The notes under the pieces were generated by a model. That model was given only the letters and a program-made list of their open reading frames with translations, made no database searches and was not told where the DNA came from. Below, piece after piece: positions 25,001-35,300 of a stretch of 64,000 nt of DNA. Positions within the stretch are counted from its first letter, which is position 1; every line of letters starts with the position of its first letter. Source of the DNA: Ctenosaura bakeri (Eukaryota; Chordata; Lepidosauria; Squamata; Iguanidae); the NCBI GenBank assembly GCA_948474755.1, contig CAOLHI010003132.1, positions 248,001 through 312,000 of the forward strand, in the 5' to 3' direction. A program made the translations under genes and the position numbers.

Positions 25001-27610
25001 TGACAGATGATTTCAGTAAGCAGGCTAAGGGAACAGATGCTCCTTTGTGAATCTGGGTTACAAGCCATTTAGGGCTTGATAGGTAAGCAGCTCCAGTCTT
25101 GAAATGGGCTCCAAGAGAAATTTGTAGCCCATGAAACTCTTTTGTACCAGTGAGATGTGACTCTATTACATGACTTCTCGTAATCTTATAGATTTTTTTT
25201 TTCCATTTCGATTGGTCTTTTTACTCTATATGTTTTCCCTTCTTTGGTTAGCTACTTTGAACTCTTTAAAGAAAAGGCAGAAAATAAATAAATTTCACCG
25301 AATGCACCAGGGCTATTTAACTCCTTGCTGTACATGAAACTTTTAGAATTAGGATGCTAAGGAAGAAGAATAGTTCTTTAATCACTGCGAAGCAGCAGTT
25401 CAGTATATCCCAGAATGTTGCTCAGAGATATATCAATATATAATTTTGTACAGAAATATATCTGAAGGGCAAACACTTTCTAACAGAATTGATCATCACG
25501 CAGCATAGAAAATAAGTCACATTTCCTGCTTGCACATATGTAGCCAAATTGGTTGTAAAAAATATGCATTTTAGTAAGTTTAGAAGGAAGCCTGTTTGAA
25601 GTTTCACTGTAAAAAACACCTAGATTCTTGTAATGAGCCAAGAATCCAGTGTTTCTGTGTTTCGCCTGCTGTTCTTCACTTGTTATAAGATATGTGTATT
25701 TTTAATTCTTTTTTGAAGTGTGCTGTGGTTTCATTTCAGGAAAAGTACTTTTACAGAAGCATCAATCTTCCAAACAAATGAGAACCAGAATGAATGTTTT
25801 ACCTTCTACCTTATTTCTTGAAATTTAGTGCTTGTGTTCCAGGGGACTGAAACAAATTTATTTCAGTAGAATAAGTAGTTGTTTCCTTTAGTTTTGTTTG
25901 TTTTTGTCATTAAAATTATCCCCAGAGCTGAAATTCAGCAAACAAAATAAAAAAACAAAATATACTCAGGGATAACTCCTACTAGGTTCTAGAACTATAG
26001 AACCCAAACTAGTTTCGTGATGTCTGAAATCAGGCAAGATGTAGAACTGGCATGTGTGCTGTCTAACACTGGAGTGGGCAAAGCATAGATTGCTGGATGA
26101 TTTACAATAATCAGTAGGCATTTCTGGCTTTCTGTTACTTAACAAAAGTAACAATCAGAAGCATCCTATTCTTTGGCTAAATGAAGCTGTTAGCTAACCA
26201 CAGAGTATGGCTCATAAGATGCAGGAAGTAAATGGCACCACTCCCCAAAGGCTTGTATTTTGCATATAGATTCTTTCCTCCCAAGCCACTATTTTGCACT
26301 TAGTTCTGGTTAATGAGCTTCAGGATATTAAGTTAAATCTTGCAAGCTTGATATTTTCCCATACCTGCTCCAGAGGATTTGATAGGACGTTGGTTGCCTC
26401 TATATTTGGATGGTACTGATACATCTTGAATCTGCCCCAGAAATTCCTGTGTTTGGAAAATACAATAAATACACTCAGTAGGATCCAGAGAACTATTTTA
26501 GGATTTTGAACTGACTGACTGCCTCATCTGTCAGACAGCAGCAACTCTCTCTCCTGTCACATAGCAAGCTTCTTTTGTAATGATTCTCTTGTTTGCCATT
26601 GGTTGCACTCTGAGAAACAAAAACAAAAAAACCACAGTTCCTTTTGGCACATGGGAACTAGCTGTATGGTTTATCAGGCTCTGTGCCAGTTGTTGGGAAC
26701 TAATTGCAACTGGTTTCAGTAGGATTAATGTGCTTACAATCATGGTGTTAGTTGCAATTTAACTTGCTAAGTATTGGCAAGGAGCTACTAATTTGATCTA
26801 GGAGTGGCTGTTACAAGATTGGCAAGATATGCAGCAAGATTGTGCTGCATACTTTTTATACCCCAACTATTATAATATGGCCTTATACTTCTAAAATACC
26901 CTGCAGACATCTGAAGAAAGAAAATGTTTTTTATAGGCCAACGGAAGGATCATGAATTCGGCAGATAATCACATTCCCCAAACAAGCGTATTTGTTCAAC
27001 AGCTGACAATGAAAAATGCTGTTTTTAAAGTTCCTCAATTCTCTTGGTGATTTTGCCACTTTGCTGTAATGAGATTGTTTGTAGGGAAACTTATTGAGAT
27101 TATTTTTATGCATTGATTTATAGAGTTAATTCAGCCTCATTTTTGCACCATAGGTTGTAGCAAAATGAAATCTACACTGATATGTATATGTGTGTAAAGA
27201 TAATGCAGCTGGTTAAAATGCCGCTGTAGGAATACTTCTTCACTATTCACACTGTGAAACTGACAGCATTTGTAGCTGTACAGGAGAACCACAGTGCCAC
27301 CTTCTGTTCCCACAAAGTTGCTGCACTTTAGGCAGAGTGAAATTGACACAGCAAAACTGAAAACGATTACTTTCCATAATTTGAATTCATAATTGGCTAT
27401 AATGGAAGGATAGTCAACCTACTGTCAACCAGTGTTCTTTATAAATTAGCTTAGTTATTAATGCAAGCCAGAAAACATACTGATACAAACAGCAGATCCA
27501 TTCATACATGAAAGCTTTCACTCAACTCCCCTCTCCAAGTAAAGCCACTTTATAAAGTTGGGAAGGACTTCAGAGCAGCATTTCATAAGGTATAAGAGGT
27601 TACTGTTGGA

Positions 27611-27649
<39 letters not shown>

Positions 27650-30497
27650 AGTGCATGCAGAAATGTATCTGAGCACTTTTTGTTCACACAGAGATGCTGC
27701 TCCCATACAATGGGTCTTGCCATTGATTCTTAGTTGCCTTACAACAAAGCAGGAATGGCAAACAAAAATCCTGAATCTCTGAACAGCACACTTGCCTCTT
27801 CTGTTTATGAATGTCTTAAGATGCTGCCACACAGGTGTATCATTCTAGCACATCCTAAGTCAATGCAACACAACCTATGTGACTGACAAAACCATCTGGT
27901 TTTGTTTTTGCAGGACAGTGACTGCAGTCTTACATCATGCCAGCAGAACATAATGTTCTACTGGCCCAGTCGTGTGTAACCTCTTCTGTCCCCTGACAGA
28001 AGGAAGTTTCAAAGGGTGGAAGTGTGCTCCACCAGTCATTTAGGGGCCAAGAGAAAGTGGGAGTCGCCCACACAGCATCCAGCAGCAGTGGTAGGCAGGA
28101 TTGGAAGTGAGATTGCCTTCCTGGAGAACTGCAGCTGGAAACCTCCTGCCCTCCCCTCACCACTCCAGCATTGTAAAGCTGCCTTTCGGTAGGCTGGTGG
28201 GGATTCTGCACAAGGAGGCACTGAATACCTCCTTCAGCAACATCCCCAAAAGGACATGCCCACATACTCCTAGATCATATCAGCCTATGTCACCAATAGG
28301 ATTCTGGCCAAATTATACCTTTTTTGCTACATTTGACTGGAAAGATTACAAGTTGTATGTTAAAGCTTCCCTGAAAACATTCTGGAGAAATAAGATTTAT
28401 GGATGAGAAATGGGTTCATACAGAAGCTCAGTAGAATTGTACTGCTGGCACCAGACCATTGTTTACAGGTTTCTCAGGTACTTGCTTTGCTTGACTGAAC
28501 TTACTTTTTGCTGACACCCACAAGGAAATGGCAGGAACAGGAAGTAGTAATCTGTCCTTACAAACAGGTATTACTGTCTAAATACCTTAAAAACGCCCAT
28601 ATCAAGTGTTTCCTGGGTTGAACTGATTATAGTTTTGTTTCTTTTTTTCAGAAACCTGACATGAATGGCATTGTAAAACCACCTTTCCTGAGGTAAGCTT
28701 GCCTCTTTCAGCATTAAAAATTTCTAGTGCATGGGCAAATGGTCTTTCTTGGTTAGGGATTATTGGAGGACTCAGTTCTACTTTTTTATTGGCTCTTGGA
28801 AAGAGAACTCACCCACTATCCTTTTGACTTTTGAGGAAATGGATTTAAATTATTTAGGTTGCCATTTTGTTCCTGGAGAAGCAAAGAAAGATTGCAGAAG
28901 GGGCAGGTCAGCAATGAGTGCAGGGCAAGCTGCAGAAGCTCTACACATTACTAACCTGTTAAGTTCATCACCTGATGTTGGCTCTTATTGGTGTTGATAG
29001 ATTGTTCGTTTTTCCCCTGTATTTTATGCTGTATGTTGGGAGAGCAAGGGCAGAAACCAAGGAGGGCTGGGTTAAAAGAAACTGTGTGTGCAACCCAGAG
29101 AAATTGTACACAGAGATGTGATAGAAAACTACCTCTTTTATTTTGTGCAAATGAACCGTCCTATCAACTCCATTATTAGTTCTGTTTAACCTATTAAAAA
29201 ACCCAATAGCATCCTAAGATCTCAAGTGATACTTCAAGTAAGGAGTCATGAAATTAAATATTTCACTAACGATTTCTCAAGTTTAATTGGGCCACTCTGT
29301 AACATTTTTCTTTTTAATATTCTGGTGTTTTCAGAAAACTAGCAAGAAAAATGTTCGCAGAATAAAAGTATAATCACTGACTGTGTCTCATATTCTTTAG
29401 CATTTAAAGTTGGTAAACCCAGCAATACTGCTTTCATGTACCGCACATGTTAGAGCCATGCTGCAATACAGTGAGCATGTGGAACTAGGATCAATGTTCA
29501 GATTCCCACTCTGTCATGAATCTCACTGAATTACCTTGTCAGTCACACACACGCTTGGCCTAAGCTACTTTGCTGAGTTGTGTAAAGTGGCTACAGAAGA
29601 TCCATGAATCATCCTTAGAAGAATACAAATGCAGTAAGTAAAAATAAAGTTAACTAGTCCTGTTGCCTTGGTAGAGTGTGAACTTAAAGAAAATAAATCT
29701 CCTTGTGAGAAAGGTTAGGTCATTCCTGCTTCACTATTAAATACAAGAGTTAAATACAAATACAATGCTAAATATTAAATATTAAATATACAATATTAAA
29801 TACAAGAGTTAAATTCATTTTCAATATTTGCGTTGCAAATGTTACAAAATGATTTTCAGGCAACCTCACAAGATACTTAATATGCTATGTTATACGCAAA
29901 CTATAACATACTTTATGTAACAACATTAGAGCATTACATTTGTGTCACTGAAATTAAGGCACCAGATTATTCTCATCGCTGCCCTACTCCACCCTCCCAC
30001 TAGCCACTGTTAGCCCAACAAAATGGCTACCAAGAGAACCTGGCACAAGATGACAGTTACAAAGGGATGGGGTTTCTTCTTTGCTGCTGTATCATGTTCT
30101 ATATGTTGGATATAAGCCAGTGGTGGTTACTGATAAGTTTCCAGGAAAGAAAAAAACCCTCATAGCCTGTGGCCACAAATTTAGTGCTAGTCCCTGCCAC
30201 ATTACACAACAATAATTGCCAGTTCCCTACATCAGCTTGCCTAAGAAGCACCAATCTAAGCTACAGAAAGAGCAATGCGCCTCAGCCTGTCTTTTGGTTC
30301 TTAAAGCTCTAATAACTCTGACACTTATACATAGTGCCTCATTTGTAAGAATCGTAAGCTTACCAACTGCATGTTTTAGGCTATCCCAGATAGTTATTTT
30401 GTGTGTTTTCTTTTACTGCAGTGGAGAAAACCCATTTGCTACTGTGAAACTCCGACCAACAGTAACCAACGATAGATCAGCACCGATACTTCGATGA
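16116..30497 (+). CDS. BAIAP2L1: BAIAP2L1 (IRTKS), 3' portion, exons 4-14
   Basis: Spliced CDS of 11 exons (16116-16177, 16571-16642, 16881-17018, 17599-17751, 18282-18449, 20054-20204, 21758-21965, 22448-22525, 23041-23218, 28652-28692, 30422-30497). It yields 440 residues plus the end of a split Gly codon, against 439 residues for the matching part of the 511-residue human protein as I recall it. Local residues 1 to about 177 are the distal I-BAR (IMD) helices, which bend membranes and bind Rac/PIP2. About 272-332 is the SH3 domain ([23 protein letters not shown]). 416-440 is the C-terminal WH2-like actin-binding tail ([12 protein letters not shown]). All junctions are GT-AG and phases match across every intron. 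The first three exons are not visible and should lie upstream. The product is a cytoplasmic plasma-membrane/actin adaptor. Identity is by remembered family sequence and is very secure. Confidence 0.97.
16370..16455 (+). repeat. Dispersed repeat tail in intron 4
   Basis: Contains CTGAAGAAGGGGGTTTATAA, AAAGCTTGTGCT, AATAAA, and TTAGTCTTAAAGGTGCAAC: the conserved end of an amniote dispersed repeat also seen near 5734 and 47730. Family not assigned. Confidence 0.6.
16571..16642 (+). CDS. BAIAP2L1: BAIAP2L1 exon 5 (I-BAR)
   Basis: Twenty-four codons, FKKFHKEI to ELDVKYMN, phase 0 at both ends, between ...ctcctacag and gtaagt. Basic, lysine-rich I-BAR helix segment; nearly identical to the human exon apart from conservative changes. 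Confidence 0.96.
16881..17018 (+). CDS. BAIAP2L1: BAIAP2L1 exon 6 (I-BAR)
   Basis: Forty-six codons, [10 protein letters not shown] to YEHKETE, phase 0. It includes the charged [18 protein letters not shown] stretch, part of the positively charged I-BAR membrane face. The acceptor (tatttgaatttaag) has a poor pyrimidine tract, but the protein match fixes the boundary. Donor gttagt. Confidence 0.96.
17090..17289. mobile_element. Foldback MITE, asymmetric type, in intron 6
   Basis: Contains CTACACTGTTGTAGTGCCAC, TGTGGAATCCTGGGGTTTGC, TTCTCAGCCAGAGAGCTC, AACTACAAACC, and a right end AATGTAGTGCAGAAATGACC. Left end degraded. It sits between exons 6 and 7 of BAIAP2L1. Confidence 0.75.
17599..17751 (+). 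CDS. BAIAP2L1: BAIAP2L1 exon 7 (I-BAR)
   Basis: Fifty-one codons, YLETVSSRQ to KYYHVE, phase 0, between ...ttatttag and gtgagt. It contains the conserved [18 protein letters not shown] block of the I-BAR domain. The open frame continues past the donor into intron, so the exon end is set by homology and the GT. Confidence 0.96.
18203..18252. repeat. 25-bp tandem duplication upstream of exon 8 acceptor
   Basis: Two copies (18203-18227, 18228-18252) of a 25-base unit containing CTCTATTAAGCTAAAA, differing at two positions. It ends 29 bases before exon 8, in the branch-point/pyrimidine-tract region. Confidence 0.85.
18282..18449 (+). CDS. BAIAP2L1: BAIAP2L1 exon 8 (I-BAR end and linker)
   Basis: Fifty-six codons, [10 protein letters not shown] to TERSNM, phase 0, acceptor ...tttttatag, donor gtaagg. 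The last I-BAR residues ([15 protein letters not shown]) are followed by a Ser/Thr/Pro linker ([12 protein letters not shown]). A 25-bp tandem duplication lies just upstream of the acceptor. Confidence 0.95.
18450..20053. other. BAIAP2L1 intron 8
   Basis: Holds the compound microsatellite at 19002-19052 and a dispersed-repeat piece at 19770-19870. Otherwise no feature seen. Confidence 0.6.
19002..19052. repeat. Compound microsatellite (GT)n(TA)n(GA)n
   Basis: Runs of GTGTGT, then TATATATA, then GAGAGAGA in immediate succession in intron 8. Confidence 0.9.
20054..20204 (+). CDS. BAIAP2L1: BAIAP2L1 exon 9 (proline-rich linker)
   Basis: Fifty codons plus one base (phase 1 donor, gtgaga). Encodes the linker with the conserved [16 protein letters not shown] motif between the I-BAR and SH3 domains. 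Flanks diverge from human, as expected for a disordered linker. Confidence 0.95.
20205..21757. other. BAIAP2L1 intron 9
   Basis: Contains a MITE-like dispersed repeat at about 20325-20455, bounded by CTACAATCCTGTATGTGTC and the inverted end GCATAGGATTGCA. A T tract of about 16 (21729-21744) precedes exon 10. Otherwise nothing recognised. Confidence 0.55.
21758..21965 (+). CDS. BAIAP2L1: BAIAP2L1 exon 10 (SH3, first part)
   Basis: Acceptor ...taatcag after a long T tract, donor gtaagt, phase 1 to phase 2. Residues 248-316. Carries most of the SH3 domain: [19 protein letters not shown], acidic RT-loop equivalent, and the DGWLYGEHD ligand-pocket segment with its key Trp. Confidence 0.97.
21966..22447. 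other. BAIAP2L1 intron 10
   Basis: No repeat of note; a weak dispersed-repeat piece (CTCCTGAGTAGGCTTGCATA) at 21975-22030. Confidence 0.55.
22448..22525 (+). CDS. BAIAP2L1: BAIAP2L1 exon 11 (SH3 end)
   Basis: Completes a split Val codon, then [15 protein letters not shown], the SH3 C-terminal strand with the conserved Pro and Tyr of the ligand groove. Ends in phase 2 before a weak donor (gtagca); the phase matches the next exon. Confidence 0.94.
22526..23040. other. BAIAP2L1 intron 11
   Basis: AT-rich; no feature beyond the splice sites. The acceptor of exon 12 has a good pyrimidine tract. Confidence 0.55.
23041..23218 (+). CDS. BAIAP2L1: BAIAP2L1 exon 12 (linker)
   Basis: Split Ser plus 59 codons, beginning [17 protein letters not shown] and continuing through the PPTDYL block to ENTVP, phase 0 donor gtgagt. 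Ser/Thr-rich region after SH3. Intron 12, about 5.4 kb, follows. Confidence 0.93.
24870..25145 (+). repeat. Dispersed repeat fragment (LINE 3' region type)
   Basis: Contains ACAAGCCATTTAGGGCTTGA, AGCTCCAGTCTTGAAATGGG, and TTTGTAGCCCATGAAACTC, resembling a LINE 3' region widespread in reptiles. A relative (GAGCCATTTTGGGCTTCAAA) lies at 44405-44595. Confidence 0.45.
27612..27645. repeat. (CA)n microsatellite
   Basis: About 17 CA units in BAIAP2L1 intron 12. Confidence 0.95.
28652..28692 (+). CDS. BAIAP2L1: BAIAP2L1 exon 13 (41-nt micro-exon)
   Basis: Short exon of 13 codons plus 2 bases ([13 protein letters not shown]) between ...ctttttttcag and gtaagc. It joins exon 14 in phase 2 to make the conserved PPFLSGENPF motif. 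Too short for ORF-based detection; found by homology and phase. Confidence 0.93.
28693..30421. other. BAIAP2L1 intron 13
   Basis: AT-rich. A 21-bp direct repeat (core TTAAATACAAGAGTTAAAT) at 29735-29755 and 29794-29814 flanks an (ATTAAAT)-rich stretch. No coding signal. Confidence 0.55.
29735..29814. repeat. Direct repeat and AT-rich tandem stretch
   Basis: A 21-base word repeated with 38 bases between the copies; the spacer carries three AATATTAAAT-like units. Probably local slippage or duplication. Confidence 0.8.
30422..30497 (+). CDS. BAIAP2L1: BAIAP2L1 exon 14 (C-terminus, stop)
   Basis: Acceptor ...ttttactgcag; completes Ser, then [19 protein letters not shown] and the closing APILR, followed by TGA. 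WH2-like actin-binding tail, almost identical to human. The stop ends at 30497. Confidence 0.96.
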
Positions 30498-30997
30498 GCA
30501 AGATTAACAGAATATTTTTATCCTTCTTTGTAAATTACACTATCTTGAGAAGTATGATTTTTTTTTCAAATGCTATCTGACATTTTTAAAGTTTATTTAA
30601 ATGTAATTAAATGTGTATAGTAGAGAGTGTGGCAAAGGATTTCCTACGAAAAATTGTTGCTTCCGCTATCTGCTTATTATTGATGGCTAAGATGCTTGAA
30701 AATCTTCTTGATTTTACAGCGTGCCTTGATTAGAAAAACAAAATAGTTGAGAATAGGGAAGAGGCTTGAGTTCTGTTATTACCAGCATCATTAATCCTTT
30801 CTTCCTCTATGCCAGTTGTATGATTTATTCTGTGGGTGAGTTCCAATTATATAAATATGCTTGTACCATTTATATAGATACACAAAACTTAGCTGATTTT
30901 TAGATATATGCTGTTTGAGAATTGCCTTAATATATAACACAATATTGTGTAAAGTAATTTTTTCATTATATCAGTTAAGATGAATGTCTTAGGTAAG

Positions 30998-31003
30998 AAT
31001 AAA
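30998..31003 (+). promoter_or_regulatory. AATAAA, proximal poly(A) signal candidate of BAIAP2L1
   Basis: Canonical hexamer 501 bases after the stop codon, followed by a T-rich stretch. Use is inferred. Confidence 0.45.
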
Positions 31004-31409
31004 TATTTATCTTTTCAGTGATCAGAAAATATAATATTCTTCAACATGGTTTGCAGTATGTTAAAGCACAATATAACTTATACTGTCTGCCTGAGCAGGA
31101 TTCTATTTAATATAAATTTTTCAGAAATGAATAGCTGTAAATAGAAAAACTACATACGCCTTTGCTGTACTGTACAGTCATTTTTTAAAGGTGCATGATC
31201 TTCAGCTTAAGCCTTTGAGACAGGGTCATAGAGTGATGAAGAATTACACTGCATACAAATATTTTAAAAATGTATACATACTTACATTTTATCCTTTTGG
31301 TTACTGCACAGGACCTCTATTCCCTGGCAGCTGCAAGGAGTGAGTTTATACCTTTAAAAAGTAGATGTACATACTCCTCGGCACTTCATAAATGACTTTT
31401 CCTATCTAC

Positions 31410-31475
31410 ACAGGAGTCCACTTTGAGTCCTTATCAGGGAAAAAGTGGGGTATAAATAACAGATACTAATACTAC
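31410..31475 (+). mobile_element. SINE 3' tail fragment in BAIAP2L1 3' UTR
   Basis: CACTTTGAGTCCTTATCAGG and AAAAAGTGGGGTATAAATAA match the common squamate SINE/LINE tail (gccgctttgggtcc...ggtataaataa). Short and isolated. Confidence 0.55.
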
Positions 31476-31712
31476 TATCTTAAGCATACAGCTTGTGTAA
31501 GCCAACGTCCCACAAAACTTCCTAGATCTCATGTTCCAATTCAGCCTCTTTAAATTAACTTTCCAGGCTAGGAGACTACTGTTCATAGTAGTATAAAAAG
31601 TACGAGACGCAATGAGAAACTACATTCTGTAGCTGCAGGAAATGAACTGGTACAAACTGTAACCTCTTTTGAGGGCAACTGTTGGAAATTAGGCTATAGA
31701 ATTTCTAAAATC

Positions 31713-31718
31713 AATAAA
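31713..31718 (+). promoter_or_regulatory. AATAAA, distal poly(A) signal candidate of BAIAP2L1
   Basis: Canonical hexamer followed within 30 bases by a GT-rich stretch (ctggtggtttggtg), a good downstream element. This makes it the stronger candidate for the main 3' end. Confidence 0.55.
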
Positions 31719-31929
31719 AATGAGATGAAACTGGTGGTTTGGTGCCAACTTCAGATTGGGTATACACACTGTTGTTGTTATACTTTAACCCCATATCCAT
31801 TTGTTAAACTGAAGAAACCTATTCCCAGTTGAGTTGATATTAAACAGCTTCAGATTTGCCTGTGGTAAAATACAATTAGTGGTGGTACTTAACCATCTGC
31901 TTAAGAAAGAAAGTTGAATCCTATTGTAT

Positions 31930-32185
31930 GAAGTTGCAAAAAAGCATTTTTATTTATTTAAATTTTCCAAAAAGGTGAATTTAAGACACAAAGCCAGGTG
32001 CCATTTGTGTCTTGCAAGAGACATGCTCATAGATCAGTTTTACATGCAAGAAAGTGAGAGGCTACCTTCCTCATACTTTTACAAAATCAGCTCTGAAGCA
32101 TAAACATGATTGTACATGACATTTACATTAGAAAAAAGGTACTACAATAGTTAATTGCTTCTAACAGCCTATTTCTATTGATCCC
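31930..32185 (-). other. BRI3: BRI3 3' UTR
   Basis: Sequence after the BRI3 stop on the - strand, ending near two overlapping AATAAA hexamers (+ coordinates 31949-31958). About 250 bases, short and free of recognised repeats. The end is inferred from the hexamers and lies about 200 bases from the distal BAIAP2L1 end. Confidence 0.55.
31949..31958 (-). promoter_or_regulatory. Overlapping AATAAA pair, BRI3 poly(A) signal candidate
   Basis: TTTATTTATT on the + strand reads as two overlapping AATAAA on the - strand, about 230 bases after the BRI3 stop. Confidence 0.55.
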
Positions 32186-32318
32186 TTAACCGAATGTTGC
32201 GCCGCAGTTAGGACATCTTCGTTGCCTCAATGCAAGACAGAAGAGAATTCCAATAGGAAAAAATACAATGGCACAAAGCACACCAAGACAGGTGAATGTG
32301 TCTTCCAGCACACCAACT
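32186..32318 (-). CDS. BRI3: BRI3 exon 3 (membrane segment, C-terminus, stop)
   Basis: Acceptor ...acttttacag, completes Arg, then [14 protein letters not shown], a hydrophobic run, [15 protein letters not shown] and TAA. Single TM helix followed by a basic stop-transfer segment and CPNC. Too fragmented for an ORF scan; found by homology. Confidence 0.95.
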
Positions 32319-35300
32319 CTGTAAAAGTAAAAAGAGAAATATATAGTTGTTGTTATGTTTATTTATATTCCATCTTTCTCCCTATCTGGGTCTCAAGGCA
32401 GCTTACAACAGTTAAAAGAAAGATTGCTTTAAAAGAAATAGCAAATGCAAAAGTTTAAAATATCATTAAACTATTGATAAAATTTAAACCAGTTTGTTTA
32501 TTTGTTTATTCAATTTACATCCCACCATTCTCCCTATGCAGGATTCACAGTGGCCTGCAGCATTTAAGAAACAGGGTACCTTTTTTATACCAAAGTTTAG
32601 AAAGAACTGAATGATTCGATTAAAAGCAGAAGATTAAAATAATACAAACACAAGGATCATAATAAAATAGATAAAAATAATAAAATAGATAAAAAACCCT
32701 CCCACAAACCTGTTCTGTTACACAGATCTTAAACCAAGGGCCTGCTTGAATAAGAAAGGCTTAGCATGATGGTAAAAGGAAAGGAGAGAGGTGGCCATCT
32801 AAACTTCTCATGGGAGAGAATTCCACAATCTGGAAGCAGTCACTGAGAAGGCTCTCTCCCAGGTCCTCACCAAAAGTGCCTGCAATATTTTTAGGACTGA
32901 GAGAAAGAAAGCACAGCCTGAATACCTGTTCCTTGACCTGCCTTCCAGTTGACTAGGAGCACCTCTGTGTTGTCTGGGTTCAGTTTCAATTTCTTTGCCC
33001 TCATCTAGTCCATGACTGGCCACAGACAGTGATTTATCACTGAAACAACTTACAGACAGACAGAGCTGGGTGTCATCAATGTACTGGTGACACCAAACTC
33101 CAGATGACCTCTCCCAGCAGTTTCATGTAGATGTTATATAGAATGGGGACAACAAAACCCATGCAGGCCCTAGGTTCAATCCCTCCAAGTAAGTCTAGGA
33201 AGACTGCTGCCCACCAGTGTCGTCTATATGGAGCTAGCTATAACCTGGCTTGGTGCGAGGCAGCTTTCTATGTGAGTTTTAGTCCAAAACATCTGAAGAT
33301 TAGGAGGCTGATAACAAAAGATACTATGCATCAGCCTTGTAATGCTTAAATAATCCTGGTGCTAGTGGGAGGAAAAACTTTGGATTTCATATTATAAATA
33401 TGTCAGCAAAACATACACACACTCATTACAAGTAAAATTTGTGAAGTTAACTATTGTTTTTCAAATTGCATATTTTTGAACAAAGAAAACTGAACCCAGT
33501 ATGGTACAACAGTGTGATTCTCAGTATTAGGATTTGAAAGAAACTTAAGTTAAAACCGCATCAACATATTCTGAGTCTGTCACTATCTCTCAACCCACAT
33601 GCCACAGAATTTTCAGCAAGACTCAAGTGGGTAGCAGGGAGGACTGTCTATACTGCTATGAATTCCTTGGAGGGACAGTGGAATAGGAACAAAATTTATA
33701 GATAACACACAGAGCTGAAATGCAATATTTTAGATTATTATACCTATTTTCTTAAGAGATTTTTCTCTTTTGGGCCCACTTATGAACAGGACTAGGTATA
33801 TTTTATCTCATTGTACTTTCTTCTAAAATTATTTGCTTTTTAATTTTGTTTCTCCACTGTTGTAATAGGTGTATATATATAATAGACGCAAAGTCTTTTG
33901 ATGACTTAGGAAGAGAAGGCTCAGATTAAGACAGAAGGTACACTTTGTTCATGCAGAGAAGAAGCTGTTTCAGCTAACAGACATTTGAGAAAACTCTGCT
34001 CCAGACATGACTAGAAGCAATTCATAGAGTAAAACACAGCAAATGCTTACACCGCAGATTTGTGGGGTGGGGGGAATGGCAATTGGCCAGAAAGGTACTG
34101 GTTACATAACATACACACAAACCATGTGTGCGAAGGAAGGACTGTCATCTCCAGATACAAACTCAGCTTGGTTTTGCAGGCTATTTGTTCAGGAATGCCT
34201 CTGTATTTATTTCCCAGTACAACAGAGACAACCTCTGTAAGACCGCAAGTTTCCAAAACTATTCTAGTGACACGCACACAGAGAATTTGTCTCTTTAGTA
34301 CCTGTTCTTCCCCTGGTATCACAGGAGAAATGCAGATCTATGTAATTTTTAAACTATCTATTACAGGAGCGACACAGGGGAAGGGTTCAGTTCTCCCTCC
34401 CCTGCACAATTCTAGATGCCCAAAATCCACCAGGCAGAAAAATCCAACATTTTCCTTTGAAATAAAATCTAACAGCAGAGGCACAGCAGTGTTGATTTAA
34501 ATAGAGGATGTGTTTTGGCAATTGCCTGGGCAAGAACAGCCAAAATAGAAGGAAATTGGAATGACCCTGAAATGCAGAATCAAAGTGTTCTACCAGGGCC
34601 TTTCATGCACCCTTGTGCAGTACCCCCTTCACATTTGCAGGTTTGACCTTCACAAATTTGATTATTCGTATGTTCTCATCCCACTCCCTCGGATGCAGAG
34701 AAGGAAAGCAAGGGAATGGGTGGGAGACATACACAAGCATTTCTTCTCTCCTCTGGAACACCCCCCATCGCCATCCCCTTGCCTTTGGCCCTGGCACTGA
34801 GAAGGCTAGCACCAGGGCAAAAGGCAAGGGAATGGGAGGAGATCATGGGGGGGTGTTATTCATAGTTTTCCACTTTCTCAAGATTCTGTTCCCTGAAACC
34901 TTGCAAAAGTGAAGCAGCCAATTCAAATTAGGCATGAAGATACCAAATTAATTATGCAAGTTTGACAAAGAGCTGCATGTATTTATTTTTGTTTATTCCA
35001 CTTGGGCTAACCCTGAAGAAAACAGGGAGTATGGCAGGTCAAAGAAGCCCCTCTGCCACCCACTGGGTCAACTCCATTCTGGCACTAGAGATTTTGTTGG
35101 AGGTGGAGTTTGGAGAAGGTAGATTGGAGTCTACTTGTAGGCCTCTACAGAGCTTGCTATGAGCTTGCAACAGAACAGCAAGACTTTCTAACAAGCAGCA
35201 TCTTCACAATGAGAACAAATGACACTTGTCTCTCCTTCCCCCCATTAAAAATACCTCCTAGGTGGGATGAGAGACTGACTAAATGACCAGGAATGGATTT

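Larger units (their letters stand above)
23219..28651. other. BAIAP2L1 intron 12
   Basis: Largest intron between visible exons (5.4 kb). Holds an L2-like/SINE fragment at 24870-25145, a SINE tail at 25247-25292 and a (CA)n at 27612-27645. A possible unclassified repeat lies at 27930-28270. The remainder is AT-rich without coding signal. Confidence 0.55.
30498..31735 (+). other. BAIAP2L1: BAIAP2L1 3' UTR
   Basis: AT-rich sequence after the stop, without further coding signal. Candidate poly(A) signals AATAAA lie at 30998-31003 and 31713-31718; the end is set from the second, so a short (about 0.5 kb) and a long (about 1.2 kb) form are possible. A SINE tail fragment lies near 31410-31475, in the long form only. 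Boundaries are inferred. Confidence 0.6.

Noticed and set aside
34060..34500. 146-codon open frame on + in BRI3 intron 2
   Set aside because: No recognisable domain, no supporting splice or promoter signal, antisense to BRI3.
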